This document shows, piece by piece, positions 15,672 to 24,917 of a stretch of 64,000 nucleotides of DNA. Source of the DNA: an uncultured Chryseobacterium sp. (lineage in GTDB: Bacteria; Bacteroidota; Bacteroidia; Flavobacteriales; Weeksellaceae); the NCBI GenBank assembly GCA_913776245.1, contig CAJYLO010000017.1, forward strand, positions 147,184 to 211,183. Direction: 5' to 3'. Each line of letters starts with the position of its first letter. The stretch's first letter is position 1. The translations under genes and the position numbers were made by a program. Below the pieces are notes generated by a model. The model ran no database searches. It saw only the letters and a list, made by a program, of their open reading frames with translations, and was not told the DNA's origin.

Positions 15672-18600
15672 ATGACCCATTATAAACTCATATCCGAAAA
15701 TACAGAATCTACGGTTGTTGCAGAGTATCAATCTGAGTATAAAAAAGAAACTTCCTACCAATCTGAAGCAGAACTGGAGAAAGCTTTTATTGAGCTTTTA
15801 GAAAAACAGGCTTATACTTTTCTGAATATTAGAACAGATAAAGATTTAGTCAATAACCTACGTTTGCAGTTAGAAAAACTAAACGATTATCAGTTTACCG
15901 AAAAAGAATGGAAGTATTTTTTTGAAAGTAAAATAGCCAATCCAAACAGTAATATTGATGACAAAACACGTCTCATTCAAGAAGATTATATTCAGGCTTT
16001 AACCTGCGAAGATGGTTCGCTTCGTAATATTTATTTGATTGATAAAAAAAATATTCACAACAATCAGCTTCAGGTGACCAATCAATATGAAACTGAAGAA
16101 GGTAAACGTGCCACCCGTTACGATGTTACGATATTGGTAAATGGTTTACCACTGGTTCATATTGAACTGAAAAAGCGTGGCGTAAGTTTGCAGGAAGCTT
16201 TCAATCAGATTGACAGATATACCAGAGAATCATTTTGGGCAGATAGTGGTTTGTATGAGTACATTCAGTTGTTTGTGATTTCCAACGGTACTTTAACGAA
16301 GTATTACAGCAATACCACCCGTTACACCCATATCAAAGAAAAAGAAAAGCAAGGAAGCAAAAAATCTAAAACCAGCAACAGCTTCGAATTTACTTCTTGG
16401 TGGGCAGACGGGAGCAATAAGCCCATTTTAGATTTAATGGATTTCGGTAAAACATTTTTTGCCAAACATTCTATCCTCAATATTCTTACAAAGTACTGCG
16501 TTTTTACTTCAGACAAATTGCTGTTAGTGATGCGTCCGTATCAGATTGTCGCCACAGAAAGAATTTTACAGAAAATCAATGTTTCCAATAATTATAAAAA
16601 ATATGGAAGTATTGAAGCAGGTGGTTTTGTATGGCATACCACCGGAAGCGGTAAAACCTTAACTTCTTTCAAAACGGCACAGCTCGCCAGCAAACTTGAT
16701 TTTATTGGAAAAGTAATCTTCGTGGTCGATCGTAAAGATCTCGATTATCAAACCATGAAAGAATATGATAAATTTGAGAAAGGTGCTGCCAACAGCAATA
16801 CCAATACGGCGGTTTTGAAAAAGCAGTTGGATGATCCTAATGCCAAGATAATTATAACCACCATTCAAAAGTTAGCGATTCTCATCAAAAAACAAAAAAG
16901 TCACGCAGCTTATAACAAACCCATTGTTTTCATTTTTGACGAATGCCACAGGTCTCAATTTGGCGACATGCACGAATCCATTACGAGTACTTTCAAAAAA
17001 TACTTTTTATTTGGGTTTACGGGTACACCTATTTTTGCAAAAAATTCTAGCAGTGGTGGAAAAGCACATTTAAAAACCACCGTTCAGGCTTTCGGTTGCT
17101 ATGTTCATGGCGATCCTCAGAATTGTCCACAAGAAAACCATCAATCTGCCATTCATACATATACTGTTGTAGATGCGATAGCAGATAAGAATGTACTTCC
17201 TTTCCGTGTAGACTACATCCGCACCATGAAAGAAAAAGAAGACATTACTGAGCAGCAGGTTCGGGATATAGACAGAGAACGAGCACTTCTTTCTCCTGTT
17301 CGGCTTACCAATACAGTGTCTTATATTCTTCATCATTTCGATCAAAAAACAATGCGGAATTCAAAACCGTATTACATGACTGCACTGGCAAATGTACATG
17401 AAGTTGCTTCTGCAAGAGATCGAAACAAAATAGAGGAAATAAAAGAAAAAATAAGACGAAGCGGTTTCAATTCTATCTTCGCTGTATCTTCAATTGATGC
17501 TGCCAAGTTGTATTACGAAGAATTTAAACGTCAGCAAAAAGATGTTCCTGAGCTGAGAAAACTCAAAATTGCTACCATTTTTAGTTATGGACAAAATGAT
17601 CAGGAAGACGATGGCGTAGAAGATGAAAATTCAGAATCTACAGAAGGTCTAAGCGCAAGTCACAGAGATTTTCTAGACAATGCTATAAGGGATTATAACA
17701 TAGATTTTAAAACAACATACGATACTTCTCCGGAGAAATTTCAGAACTACTATAAAGATGTTTCTCTAAGGATGAAAAATCGTGAAATTGATCTTCTGAT
17801 TGTAGTGAATATGTTTTTAACAGGTTTTGATGCTACAACATTGAATACGCTTTGGGTAGATAAAAATCTGAGAATGCACGGTTTGTTGCAAGCCTACTCC
17901 AGAACCAACCGAATTTTAAATTCCATTAAAACCTTTGGAAATATCGTTTGTTTTAGAAATTTGGAAGAAGCTACAAACCAAAGTTTAGCGCTGTTTGGAA
18001 ACAAAGAAGCTGGCGGTATCGTACTCTTAAAAACATTTGATGAATATTACCATGGTTACAATGATGGTAAAAAGGATGTTGTAGGTTATTTTGACCTAGT
18101 AAATGATCTACTAGAAAGATTCCCTATCGGAACTTCAATTATAGGCGAAGAAGATAAGAAAGAGTTTATTCGTCTGTATGGAGCTATCCTAAAGCTAATG
18201 AACATTCTAAAATCTTTTGATGAATTTGAAGGCAAAGAAGTCCTGAGCGACAGAGATGTTCAAGACTACCATGGGATGTATATTCACTTATATAACGAGT
18301 TTAGAACACAAGGCAACGGTGATCGCGAAAACATAAATGACGACATTGAGTTTGAAATGGAATTGATAAAACAAGTTGAAATCAATATTGATTACATCCT
18401 GATGCTTATCCGCAAATATCATGAAAGCCATTTAGAAGACAAAGAAATCGTAGTAAATATCAGCAAAGCCATCGACTCCAGTGTAGATCTTCGAAATAAG
18501 AAAGAGCTGATTGAAAAATTTGTGGCTTCCCTAACACCAACTTCCAATGTAGATGACGATTGGAGTACCTACGTTGAAGAAGAGAAAAAAGCAGAACTTG

Positions 18601-18827
18601 AAAAAATTATCACTGAAGAAAAACTAAAAGAAGAGGAAACAAAAACTTTTATCAGCAACTCTTTTAAAAACGGTGAAATTCAATCTGCAGGAACTGCCTT
18701 TGCAAAAATCTTACCTCCCGTTTCCCGCTTTTCTCCAACAGGCGACCTGATGAAGAAAAAAGAAACTGTTTTGGAGAAATTGAAGGCTTATTTTGACAGG
18801 TTTTTTGATATAAGTTCTGAAAAATAA
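15672..18827 (+). CDS. hsdR: Type I restriction endonuclease subunit R
   Basis: Translocating nuclease subunit, 1051 aa. The N-terminal HSDR_N domain contains the PD-(D/E)XK nuclease: RYDVTILVNGLPLVHIELKK supplies Asp and the E-x-K. The SF2 motor follows: Walker A WHTTGSGKT around 322-330, IFDECHRSQFGD (DECH box) around 422, FGFTGTP (motif III), and NMFLTGFD with QAYSRTNR for motifs V-VI. The C-terminal helical part joins HsdM. All parts look intact, so the system should be active. It starts 15 bases after hsdS. Confidence 0.96.
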   Translation: MTHYKLISENTESTVVAEYQSEYKKETSYQSEAELEKAFIELLEKQAYTFLNIRTDKDLVNNLRLQLEKLNDYQFTEKEWKYFFESKIANPNSNIDDKTRLIQEDYIQALTCEDGSLRNIYLIDKKNIHNNQLQVTNQYETEEGKRATRYDVTILVNGLPLVHIELKKRGVSLQEAFNQIDRYTRESFWADSGLYEYIQLFVISNGTLTKYYSNTTRYTHIKEKEKQGSKKSKTSNSFEFTSWWADGSNKPILDLMDFGKTFFAKHSILNILTKYCVFTSDKLLLVMRPYQIVATERILQKINVSNNYKKYGSIEAGGFVWHTTGSGKTLTSFKTAQLASKLDFIGKVIFVVDRKDLDYQTMKEYDKFEKGAANSNTNTAVLKKQLDDPNAKIIITTIQKLAILIKKQKSHAAYNKPIVFIFDECHRSQFGDMHESITSTFKKYFLFGFTGTPIFAKNSSSGGKAHLKTTVQAFGCYVHGDPQNCPQENHQSAIHTYTVVDAIADKNVLPFRVDYIRTMKEKEDITEQQVRDIDRERALLSPVRLTNTVSYILHHFDQKTMRNSKPYYMTALANVHEVASARDRNKIEEIKEKIRRSGFNSIFAVSSIDAAKLYYEEFKRQQKDVPELRKLKIATIFSYGQNDQEDDGVEDENSESTEGLSASHRDFLDNAIRDYNIDFKTTYDTSPEKFQNYYKDVSLRMKNREIDLLIVVNMFLTGFDATTLNTLWVDKNLRMHGLLQAYSRTNRILNSIKTFGNIVCFRNLEEATNQSLALFGNKEAGGIVLLKTFDEYYHGYNDGKKDVVGYFDLVNDLLERFPIGTSIIGEEDKKEFIRLYGAILKLMNILKSFDEFEGKEVLSDRDVQDYHGMYIHLYNEFRTQGNGDRENINDDIEFEMELIKQVEINIDYILMLIRKYHESHLEDKEIVVNISKAIDSSVDLRNKKELIEKFVASLTPTSNVDDDWSTYVEEEKKAELEKIITEEKLKEEETKTFISNSFKNGEIQSAGTAFAKILPPVSRFSPTGDLMKKKETVLEKLKAYFDRFFDISSEK

Positions 18828-18840
18828 AAAAAGCTAAACC

Positions 18841-19905
18841 ATGAAAATAAAATTTTTACAGGCAGGAAACGGAGACTCATTTTTAATTTCATTTCTTGAA
18901 AATGATAAAATGAGAAATATTCTTGTTGATGGAGGAATTAAACAGACTTATTATTCTAGTTCTACAAATGTCAATGGAGAACTATATTTAGAAATTGATG
19001 CAATTAGAAAACGAGGTGAATCTATTGACCTTCTAATATTGACGCATATCGACAACGATCATATATGCGGTTTACTAAAATGGTTTGAATTAGATAACAA
19101 AGCACATGAACTAGTAAAGAACGTCTGGTTTAACTCTGGGAAATTAATTGCTACTTATCTCAATGAGCCTGAAAATGAAGATTTACGAGTGGGGCTAAAA
19201 ATCTTTTCAGATTCACAAACGGGAGTCCACGAAGCAATAGAGTATGAAAACTATTTGATTGAAAAAGGAATATGGGATAAGAAAATAATAATTCAAGGAC
19301 AAGAGCTTGAGGAATGTGGTATAAAAATTCAAATTCTTTCGCCTAACGAAGCACAATTGAAAAGACTTCTAAATGAATATAAAGACAAAACAGGTGATCC
19401 CGCATATACTGCTGGAAAAGAAAAAGACTGGGATAAAAATCTCAAGGATTTCATTGAGGAAGAAAACAGATATGATTACAAATTTAATCAGGATACTAGT
19501 GTCAAAAATGGAAGCTCCATTTCATTTATCTTGACTTTGGACAATAAGCGTTTTTTATTTTTAGCCGATTCTCATCCCAAGGGTATAGTAAAACAACTAA
19601 AAACATTTGGCTATAGTAAAGATAATCCTTTAGAAGTAGAAGTAATGAAGGTCTCTCATCATGGCAGTAAAGCAAACACTAATAAGGAATTGTTAGAAAT
19701 TATAAAAACAGAGAATTATATTATCAGTACAGATAGTTCTGGACATAATCATCCCAATAAAAGGACATTAGCTCGAATACTAAATGTAAACCCAAATGCA
19801 GTTTTTCACTTTAACTATGAGCATGTTCGAAATGAAGTGTTTTCTGCACAAGACCGACAAGATTTTCAAATAAAAGCCCGAATAACTAAAGAACTAGATT
19901 TTTAA
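18841..19905 (+). CDS. Metallo-beta-lactamase-fold hydrolase of a defence operon
   Basis: A 354-aa MBL-fold protein of the ComEC/competence-like group. Metal ligands are visible: LTHIDNDHICG (H69, D71, D73, H74), VSHHGSKANTN, and later SSGHNHPN. GNGDSFLI and NILVDGG near the start are standard. Probably a nuclease, phosphodiesterase or other hydrolase acting as effector. It starts 13 bases after hsdR but belongs functionally to the next genes: it is followed after three bases by the protease gene. An MBL plus trypsin-like pair is also the effector set of AVAST type 1, which supports a defence role. Confidence 0.85.
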   Translation: MKIKFLQAGNGDSFLISFLENDKMRNILVDGGIKQTYYSSSTNVNGELYLEIDAIRKRGESIDLLILTHIDNDHICGLLKWFELDNKAHELVKNVWFNSGKLIATYLNEPENEDLRVGLKIFSDSQTGVHEAIEYENYLIEKGIWDKKIIIQGQELEECGIKIQILSPNEAQLKRLLNEYKDKTGDPAYTAGKEKDWDKNLKDFIEEENRYDYKFNQDTSVKNGSSISFILTLDNKRFLFLADSHPKGIVKQLKTFGYSKDNPLEVEVMKVSHHGSKANTNKELLEIIKTENYIISTDSSGHNHPNKRTLARILNVNPNAVFHFNYEHVRNEVFSAQDRQDFQIKARITKELDF

Positions 19906-19908
19906 GTA

Positions 19909-21267
19909 ATGACATTAGATGAATTAAAGCTGTACACTGTTCGGGTAAAGGATGGAAGTGGATGTTTATTCCAACCCATCTTAAATGAAAATAACTATAC
20001 GTATATCCTAACCGCCAAGCACCTGTTTGAAGGCATAGCGCAGGATGACGATGGTAATGATCTTCCGTATGCAACTCAAGACGGAACAGATATTTCTATT
20101 GTTAGGCAAGTGAATGTTGATGGTCAATGGCAAAAGATTTCAATCCCATTTACTCTAGAGAGAGGAAAAACATACTTCCCCCATAAAGATGCTGATGCAG
20201 CTATATTAAAAATAAATCATTTGTCTCCCCAATTTGATAGAATTGTTTCTATTGATATTCCAAAAATAAATAATGGATTATATCTAAATGGATTCCCAAA
20301 TCAGTTTGGAGGACAAGTTGGTGAAGAGTATACGACATATAGTATTAGAGAGATAGAAGCTTCAGGTAATTATTCTCAAAATGCTCAACTTACAAATGAT
20401 GTATTAAATAAAGAGCAAATTGAAGGAATGTCAGGTGGTGGGATTACATCAGTCCAAGAAGATCATATTTCTATTATAGGAATTCAAAGTAGAGTAAAGC
20501 ATCCGAATTGGGCTAATGGAAAAGTATGCTTTGTTCCTATGAAATATTTTGCTGAAATAATCAATTATGAAGAGTATAACACGTTATTAACTAAGCTGCA
20601 TCCTCCATACGTTGGAAAGTTTGATTTCCTTAAAGATGACGCATTCACGTTAAAAGTTGATGCTTGGGACGAAAACACAATTTCATCAACTAGAATACAC
20701 TTAAGGAATAAAGCTTTGAGTGTAATTCAGTCAGATGTAACCCCTATTGGTATAAAAGAATTGTTCAAAAAGAGGTTACTGATAGATGAAGCCGAAGACC
20801 ATTGTTTAGATACTAAAAATATATGGATAGCATGGCTGGAATTTCTTACAATAATTAATATAGTAAAGGAAGATAGCCTTACTATCCAACAATTAAGCGA
20901 ATTATTTGATAGCATTAGATTTAAGTATTTGGATACTAGTGACTGGACAGATTTAATACCTAACAAACTATCCAAATCGGATTATTTAGGTTTACAACCA
21001 GACTCAACTGTAATTGTCAGTACTAGGATACCGCCAGAAAGACCATTTATAATTCCAAAAGGAAAAATAGTTGATATAGCCAGAGTATATGATAAAAGTG
21101 GTTTCAGGACAGATAAAGGAATGGATCCCTTTACTTCCTTCAATTTTGTCCATTTAGACTATTTTAAAAAGATATGCATCATAGATAAAATGGCATCATA
21201 CGAAAATTTAAGTGAACAAGAGTTTTTAACGCTACTAAAAAAAGAATACAATGAGTTATTTAACTGA
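19909..21267 (+). CDS. Trypsin-like protease with ABC-three-component-type C-terminus
   Basis: Residues 1-215 form a chymotrypsin-fold protease: ILTAKHLFEG (His38), DADAAIL (Asp near 94-96) and EGMSGGGI (Ser175), where the usual GDSGGP is changed but the nucleophile kept. No signal peptide, so it acts inside the cell. Residues 225-452 form a second, mostly helical region that I cannot match to a named fold; its placement before a small middle component and an SMC-like ATPase fits the C-terminal domain of ABC-three-component (ABC-3C) effectors. It overlaps the next gene by 17 bases. A suicide protease triggered by the ATPase is the likely model, by inference. Confidence 0.78.
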   Translation: MTLDELKLYTVRVKDGSGCLFQPILNENNYTYILTAKHLFEGIAQDDDGNDLPYATQDGTDISIVRQVNVDGQWQKISIPFTLERGKTYFPHKDADAAILKINHLSPQFDRIVSIDIPKINNGLYLNGFPNQFGGQVGEEYTTYSIREIEASGNYSQNAQLTNDVLNKEQIEGMSGGGITSVQEDHISIIGIQSRVKHPNWANGKVCFVPMKYFAEIINYEEYNTLLTKLHPPYVGKFDFLKDDAFTLKVDAWDENTISSTRIHLRNKALSVIQSDVTPIGIKELFKKRLLIDEAEDHCLDTKNIWIAWLEFLTIINIVKEDSLTIQQLSELFDSIRFKYLDTSDWTDLIPNKLSKSDYLGLQPDSTVIVSTRIPPERPFIIPKGKIVDIARVYDKSGFRTDKGMDPFTSFNFVHLDYFKKICIIDKMASYENLSEQEFLTLLKKEYNELFN

Positions 21268-21766
21268 AGAATTACAATCTGATATAAAGAATGAGTTCCC
21301 TGATATCTTATTCGAATATAGTGAGATAAATTTTGGTGGCATCATTCCAGCTTTCTTTATAAAAATTAAAGACGAGAAAAATCTAACAAATAAATGGAAA
21401 GCTATTACTGAATTTATTGCTGTACATTTTCAATCATCGCTCAGAAATGAATTTAGCGTATGGAATATTTATGTATTCTACATTTTGGACCAAGAAATAA
21501 AAGATGATCTAAAATATATTATTGAAAACGACACATTCTCAAGCAGAAAAATTATAATATATCCTAAACAAGATATTGAATCAATTATTCAAGAACATAT
21601 AAAGAATGATGATACAGAAATACAGTCTATTATTGGCTTTGAAGAAACACCATTTCAACCAAACTCCGATGTTTGGAAAATATTAAATGGAATTACCTAT
21701 AAAAAGAAAATTACAGATGATATTAAGAATGGACTTGATGAAATTATTCGCGAATTAAAAAGATAG
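21251..21766 (+). CDS. Small middle-component protein of the ATPase operon
   Basis: A 171-aa protein without catalytic motifs, mixed alpha/beta. Its place between an effector with an ABC-3C-type tail and an SMC-like ATPase, with 17-base overlap upstream and 3-base spacing downstream, is that of the middle component (MC) of ABC-three-component systems. I recognise it by context rather than by sequence. It probably bridges the ATPase and the protease. Confidence 0.6.
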   Translation: MSYLTEELQSDIKNEFPDILFEYSEINFGGIIPAFFIKIKDEKNLTNKWKAITEFIAVHFQSSLRNEFSVWNIYVFYILDQEIKDDLKYIIENDTFSSRKIIIYPKQDIESIIQEHIKNDDTEIQSIIGFEETPFQPNSDVWKILNGITYKKKITDDIKNGLDEIIRELKR

Positions 21767-21769
21767 AGA

Positions 21770-24700
21770 ATGATGAAGTTTAAAAAAATAGAGATATCGG
21801 GTTTTAGAATATATGATGATCCTAAAGATGCAACATTTGACTTAACAACAGCATCAGATAAACCAGCAGGTTTTATATCATTATACGCACCTAATGGATT
21901 TGGTAAAACATCGTTCTATGATGCAGTCGAATATGGTATAACAGGTTCTATAAATAGATTTTTCGTAGGTGATAGAGAACTTGATAAATTAGCCAATTTT
22001 CAGAATCAACAAAACGAATTGTCTTTTATTAGAAATATAAAATCTCCACCAGAAAGAGAGACATTTATAAATATTACTACAGATTCAGATAAAGAGCCCA
22101 TTATCAGTAAAAAATTTAAAAAACATGGTAATCAAATTCATGATTTAAACTTCAAAACTAAACCTGAAGTCCATGAATTTCAAAAGGTAATATTATCCCA
22201 AGAATGGATAACAGCATTTCTTACTGAACAGAATGGTGAGTACCGTTATGAGAAGTTCATGGAAATACCTGAATTATCAAGTATCAACGAATACTTTAAA
22301 AAGCTCAAGCAAACCTGTTCTGTTCATGACACTAAAAAGAATAAACTTAAAGAGGCTATTGAAGATTTTGAGAAGAGTATTCAAAATATAGATTCTGAAA
22401 ATTTACTTGACACTGTTAATAATCAAATTCAATTATTAGCAGAAAAGTTTAAAGAACAGTCTCTAATATTTTTGTCACTTGAAAGTACACAAGAAGACAT
22501 AAAGAGACTCAAAGATATTATTGCAAACAGGACTATTTCCCGTAATCAAGAAGCTGAATTGATTAAATTATTGGAATATGTGGATATCTCAAAATCAGGC
22601 AATGATTCGGTTATGGGAATTAAATCCTACTTCGCAATTCAAGATAGTAATCAAAGAAATCACAAGAGATCATTAGAAATACAAACACTCATAGAGAAAT
22701 TTGAAAGTTTTGAAAAAATAGGAACAGAAATAGAAAGTATAAAGAAATCACAACAAAATCATATAAATGATAAAAATCAAGTAACCAAGGTGATTTCAGA
22801 TTTTCTGGAATATGAGCGAATATTAAAAGAAGTACAGGAAAAAATTAGAACAATATCGCAAACAGAGACTAGTAGTGAGGATATTAATAAACAATTGAGT
22901 GAGCTAAATCGTACAGAAATAGAATTACGAAGCCAACTAGAAACGGTATTGAGACAATTGGAAGAATTGGCTACTAAAAAGGCTAAGATTCCTGAGCTGA
23001 AAGTAGAAATTGAACATCTAAATAATTTAATTCAAAAAACAGATAAGGAACTAAACGATAAAAAGGGACAAGCTGATGAAAAGGAGAACAAACAACGTGA
23101 ATTAGAAAGTGCTATCACGAATTTACTACGAATAATCAAGGAAATAACGGATGGAGTATATCCTCAAATTTCTAAAGATGAAAATCGAGAGATAAGTGAG
23201 TTGGTGCAAACATTAAAAGAAAGTGAGCAATTGCTTTCTAATGAAAACACAACATTAAAATCTCTTAATACAACTCTTAAACAACAAGAAACATTAAATC
23301 AAACAATATTAGATTTTATAAAAGCAGGTTTATCTATAGTTGATGAACGTCAATCATCCTCCTGTCCATTGTGTGAAGAGAAATATGATTCTTATAGTGC
23401 CTTAGTTGAAAAAATCACGAATAATAAGGCATTAGATGAAACATTGAAAACACTTCTTGCTCAAAAAAGTAAGAGTGAACTACACATTTCTGACTTAACT
23501 ACAAAAATAAAAAAAAGTAGGGAACAGCTTCTTGATATTTATAAACAGCAATTAGATGGACTATTCACTAAAAATCAAGAAGAAAGACAGTTGTTGGAAA
23601 GTCTAAGACTGAATATTAAAGATCTTGAGGTTGAACTGAATATTTTAAAAGAGAAGAACGAAATCCAAAAACTTGACTTAAAAGGATTGTCGTTTGAAAT
23701 TTTTGAAAAACAAATTGATGAAAACATAATAGAAGCTAATAAAGTAAGAGATGTTGTTAACCCTAAACTCTCTACTAATAAAGAAGCCATTGATAAAGTC
23801 AAGGAGCAGTTAGTTTTCTTGAAAGACCAGATAGATTTACTTAAAAAAGAAAATGAAAATCTAATTAACAATGAAAAATATGTGTTTGTAACAGGATGGT
23901 TTAATGAATATTTTCCGGACAAAGAAATAAATAAAGAATTGTTGCTCCAAAGAGAGTCTTCATTAACACAAAGTATTAGTCAATTGGCTATTCAACTGAA
24001 AGAAACAGATGAAAAAAATGGCGCTCTTAATCAAGAACTAACATCGTTTAAAAAAGAGAATTTATTGCAAGAGAAATTAGATTTAGGAAAATTGATTCAT
24101 GAAAATGATGCCAAGCTTATTGCCTACCGTTATTTCCTAAAAGACAATTTGGATATTGATTCGTCCCAAATGGACGAAAAGATCCTATCAAATATAATTG
24201 AAGAAAAGCAAACAAAATACAAGGCTGATTTAGAACGTACACGATCTATACAATTGGAATATCAAAAACTGGAAAAATATAGTGAGAATGTTTGGCCTTT
24301 TCTCCAATCCGAAAATGCTAAAATGAAACTTGCTAATGCAATAGAAGAACTTGACTTTTTAGAACAGAAAGTTGAGCCAGTTATAAAAATAGAGTGTGAT
24401 AATGCCAGAACTTATCTTGAAAATCGAATCAAAAATTTTTTCCACGAAGAATTGATTAATAAATTATACAGGAAAATAGATCCACACCCTGATTTTAAGT
24501 CAGTAAAATTTAAGGCAAACTTTGATTCTGATCATCCAAGATTGGATGTTTTTGTTGAGAATACCAAGAATGAAAATGTACTAATACCAAATCTGTATTT
24601 CAGTACTGCTCAAATTAATATATTGAGTTTAAGCATCTTCTTAGCAACTGCATTAAATTCAACAGTCTATAATTGCATTTTTATTGATGATCCAATTCAG

Positions 24701-24892
24701 TCCATGGATAGTGTGAATGTTTTATCAACTATTGATTTACTTAGAAGTATAGTGGTAAATGAGGGAAAGCAGATTGTGTTGTCCACGCACGATGAGAATT
24801 TCCATAATTTATTAAAGAAAAAAATGCCCTCTGAACTTTTTGAATCTAAGTTTCTGGAACTGGAATCATTTGGAAAATTGAAAACTAATTAA
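21770..24892 (+). CDS. SMC/Rad50-like ABC ATPase of a defence operon
   Basis: A 1040-aa cytoplasmic ATPase. Walker A is APNGFGKTS (40-48); two long coiled coils (about 180-520 and 545-880) flank a Rad50-type zinc hook, SSCPLCEEKYDS, at about 529-540; the C-terminal lobe has a signature-like YFSTAQINILSLSIF, Walker B CIFIDDPIQSMD near 968 and the H-loop VLSTHDENF. This is the layout of DNA-end or DNA-structure sensing SMC proteins. In ABC-3C systems such ATPases detect invading nucleic acid and release the effector. It begins ATGATG, so the start may be three bases later. Confidence 0.88.
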   Translation: MMKFKKIEISGFRIYDDPKDATFDLTTASDKPAGFISLYAPNGFGKTSFYDAVEYGITGSINRFFVGDRELDKLANFQNQQNELSFIRNIKSPPERETFINITTDSDKEPIISKKFKKHGNQIHDLNFKTKPEVHEFQKVILSQEWITAFLTEQNGEYRYEKFMEIPELSSINEYFKKLKQTCSVHDTKKNKLKEAIEDFEKSIQNIDSENLLDTVNNQIQLLAEKFKEQSLIFLSLESTQEDIKRLKDIIANRTISRNQEAELIKLLEYVDISKSGNDSVMGIKSYFAIQDSNQRNHKRSLEIQTLIEKFESFEKIGTEIESIKKSQQNHINDKNQVTKVISDFLEYERILKEVQEKIRTISQTETSSEDINKQLSELNRTEIELRSQLETVLRQLEELATKKAKIPELKVEIEHLNNLIQKTDKELNDKKGQADEKENKQRELESAITNLLRIIKEITDGVYPQISKDENREISELVQTLKESEQLLSNENTTLKSLNTTLKQQETLNQTILDFIKAGLSIVDERQSSSCPLCEEKYDSYSALVEKITNNKALDETLKTLLAQKSKSELHISDLTTKIKKSREQLLDIYKQQLDGLFTKNQEERQLLESLRLNIKDLEVELNILKEKNEIQKLDLKGLSFEIFEKQIDENIIEANKVRDVVNPKLSTNKEAIDKVKEQLVFLKDQIDLLKKENENLINNEKYVFVTGWFNEYFPDKEINKELLLQRESSLTQSISQLAIQLKETDEKNGALNQELTSFKKENLLQEKLDLGKLIHENDAKLIAYRYFLKDNLDIDSSQMDEKILSNIIEEKQTKYKADLERTRSIQLEYQKLEKYSENVWPFLQSENAKMKLANAIEELDFLEQKVEPVIKIECDNARTYLENRIKNFFHEELINKLYRKIDPHPDFKSVKFKANFDSDHPRLDVFVENTKNENVLIPNLYFSTAQINILSLSIFLATALNSTVYNCIFIDDPIQSMDSVNVLSTIDLLRSIVVNEGKQIVLSTHDENFHNLLKKKMPSELFESKFLELESFGKLKTN

Positions 24893-24917
24893 GTAGAAAT
24901 TTTAGAAATAATAAGAT

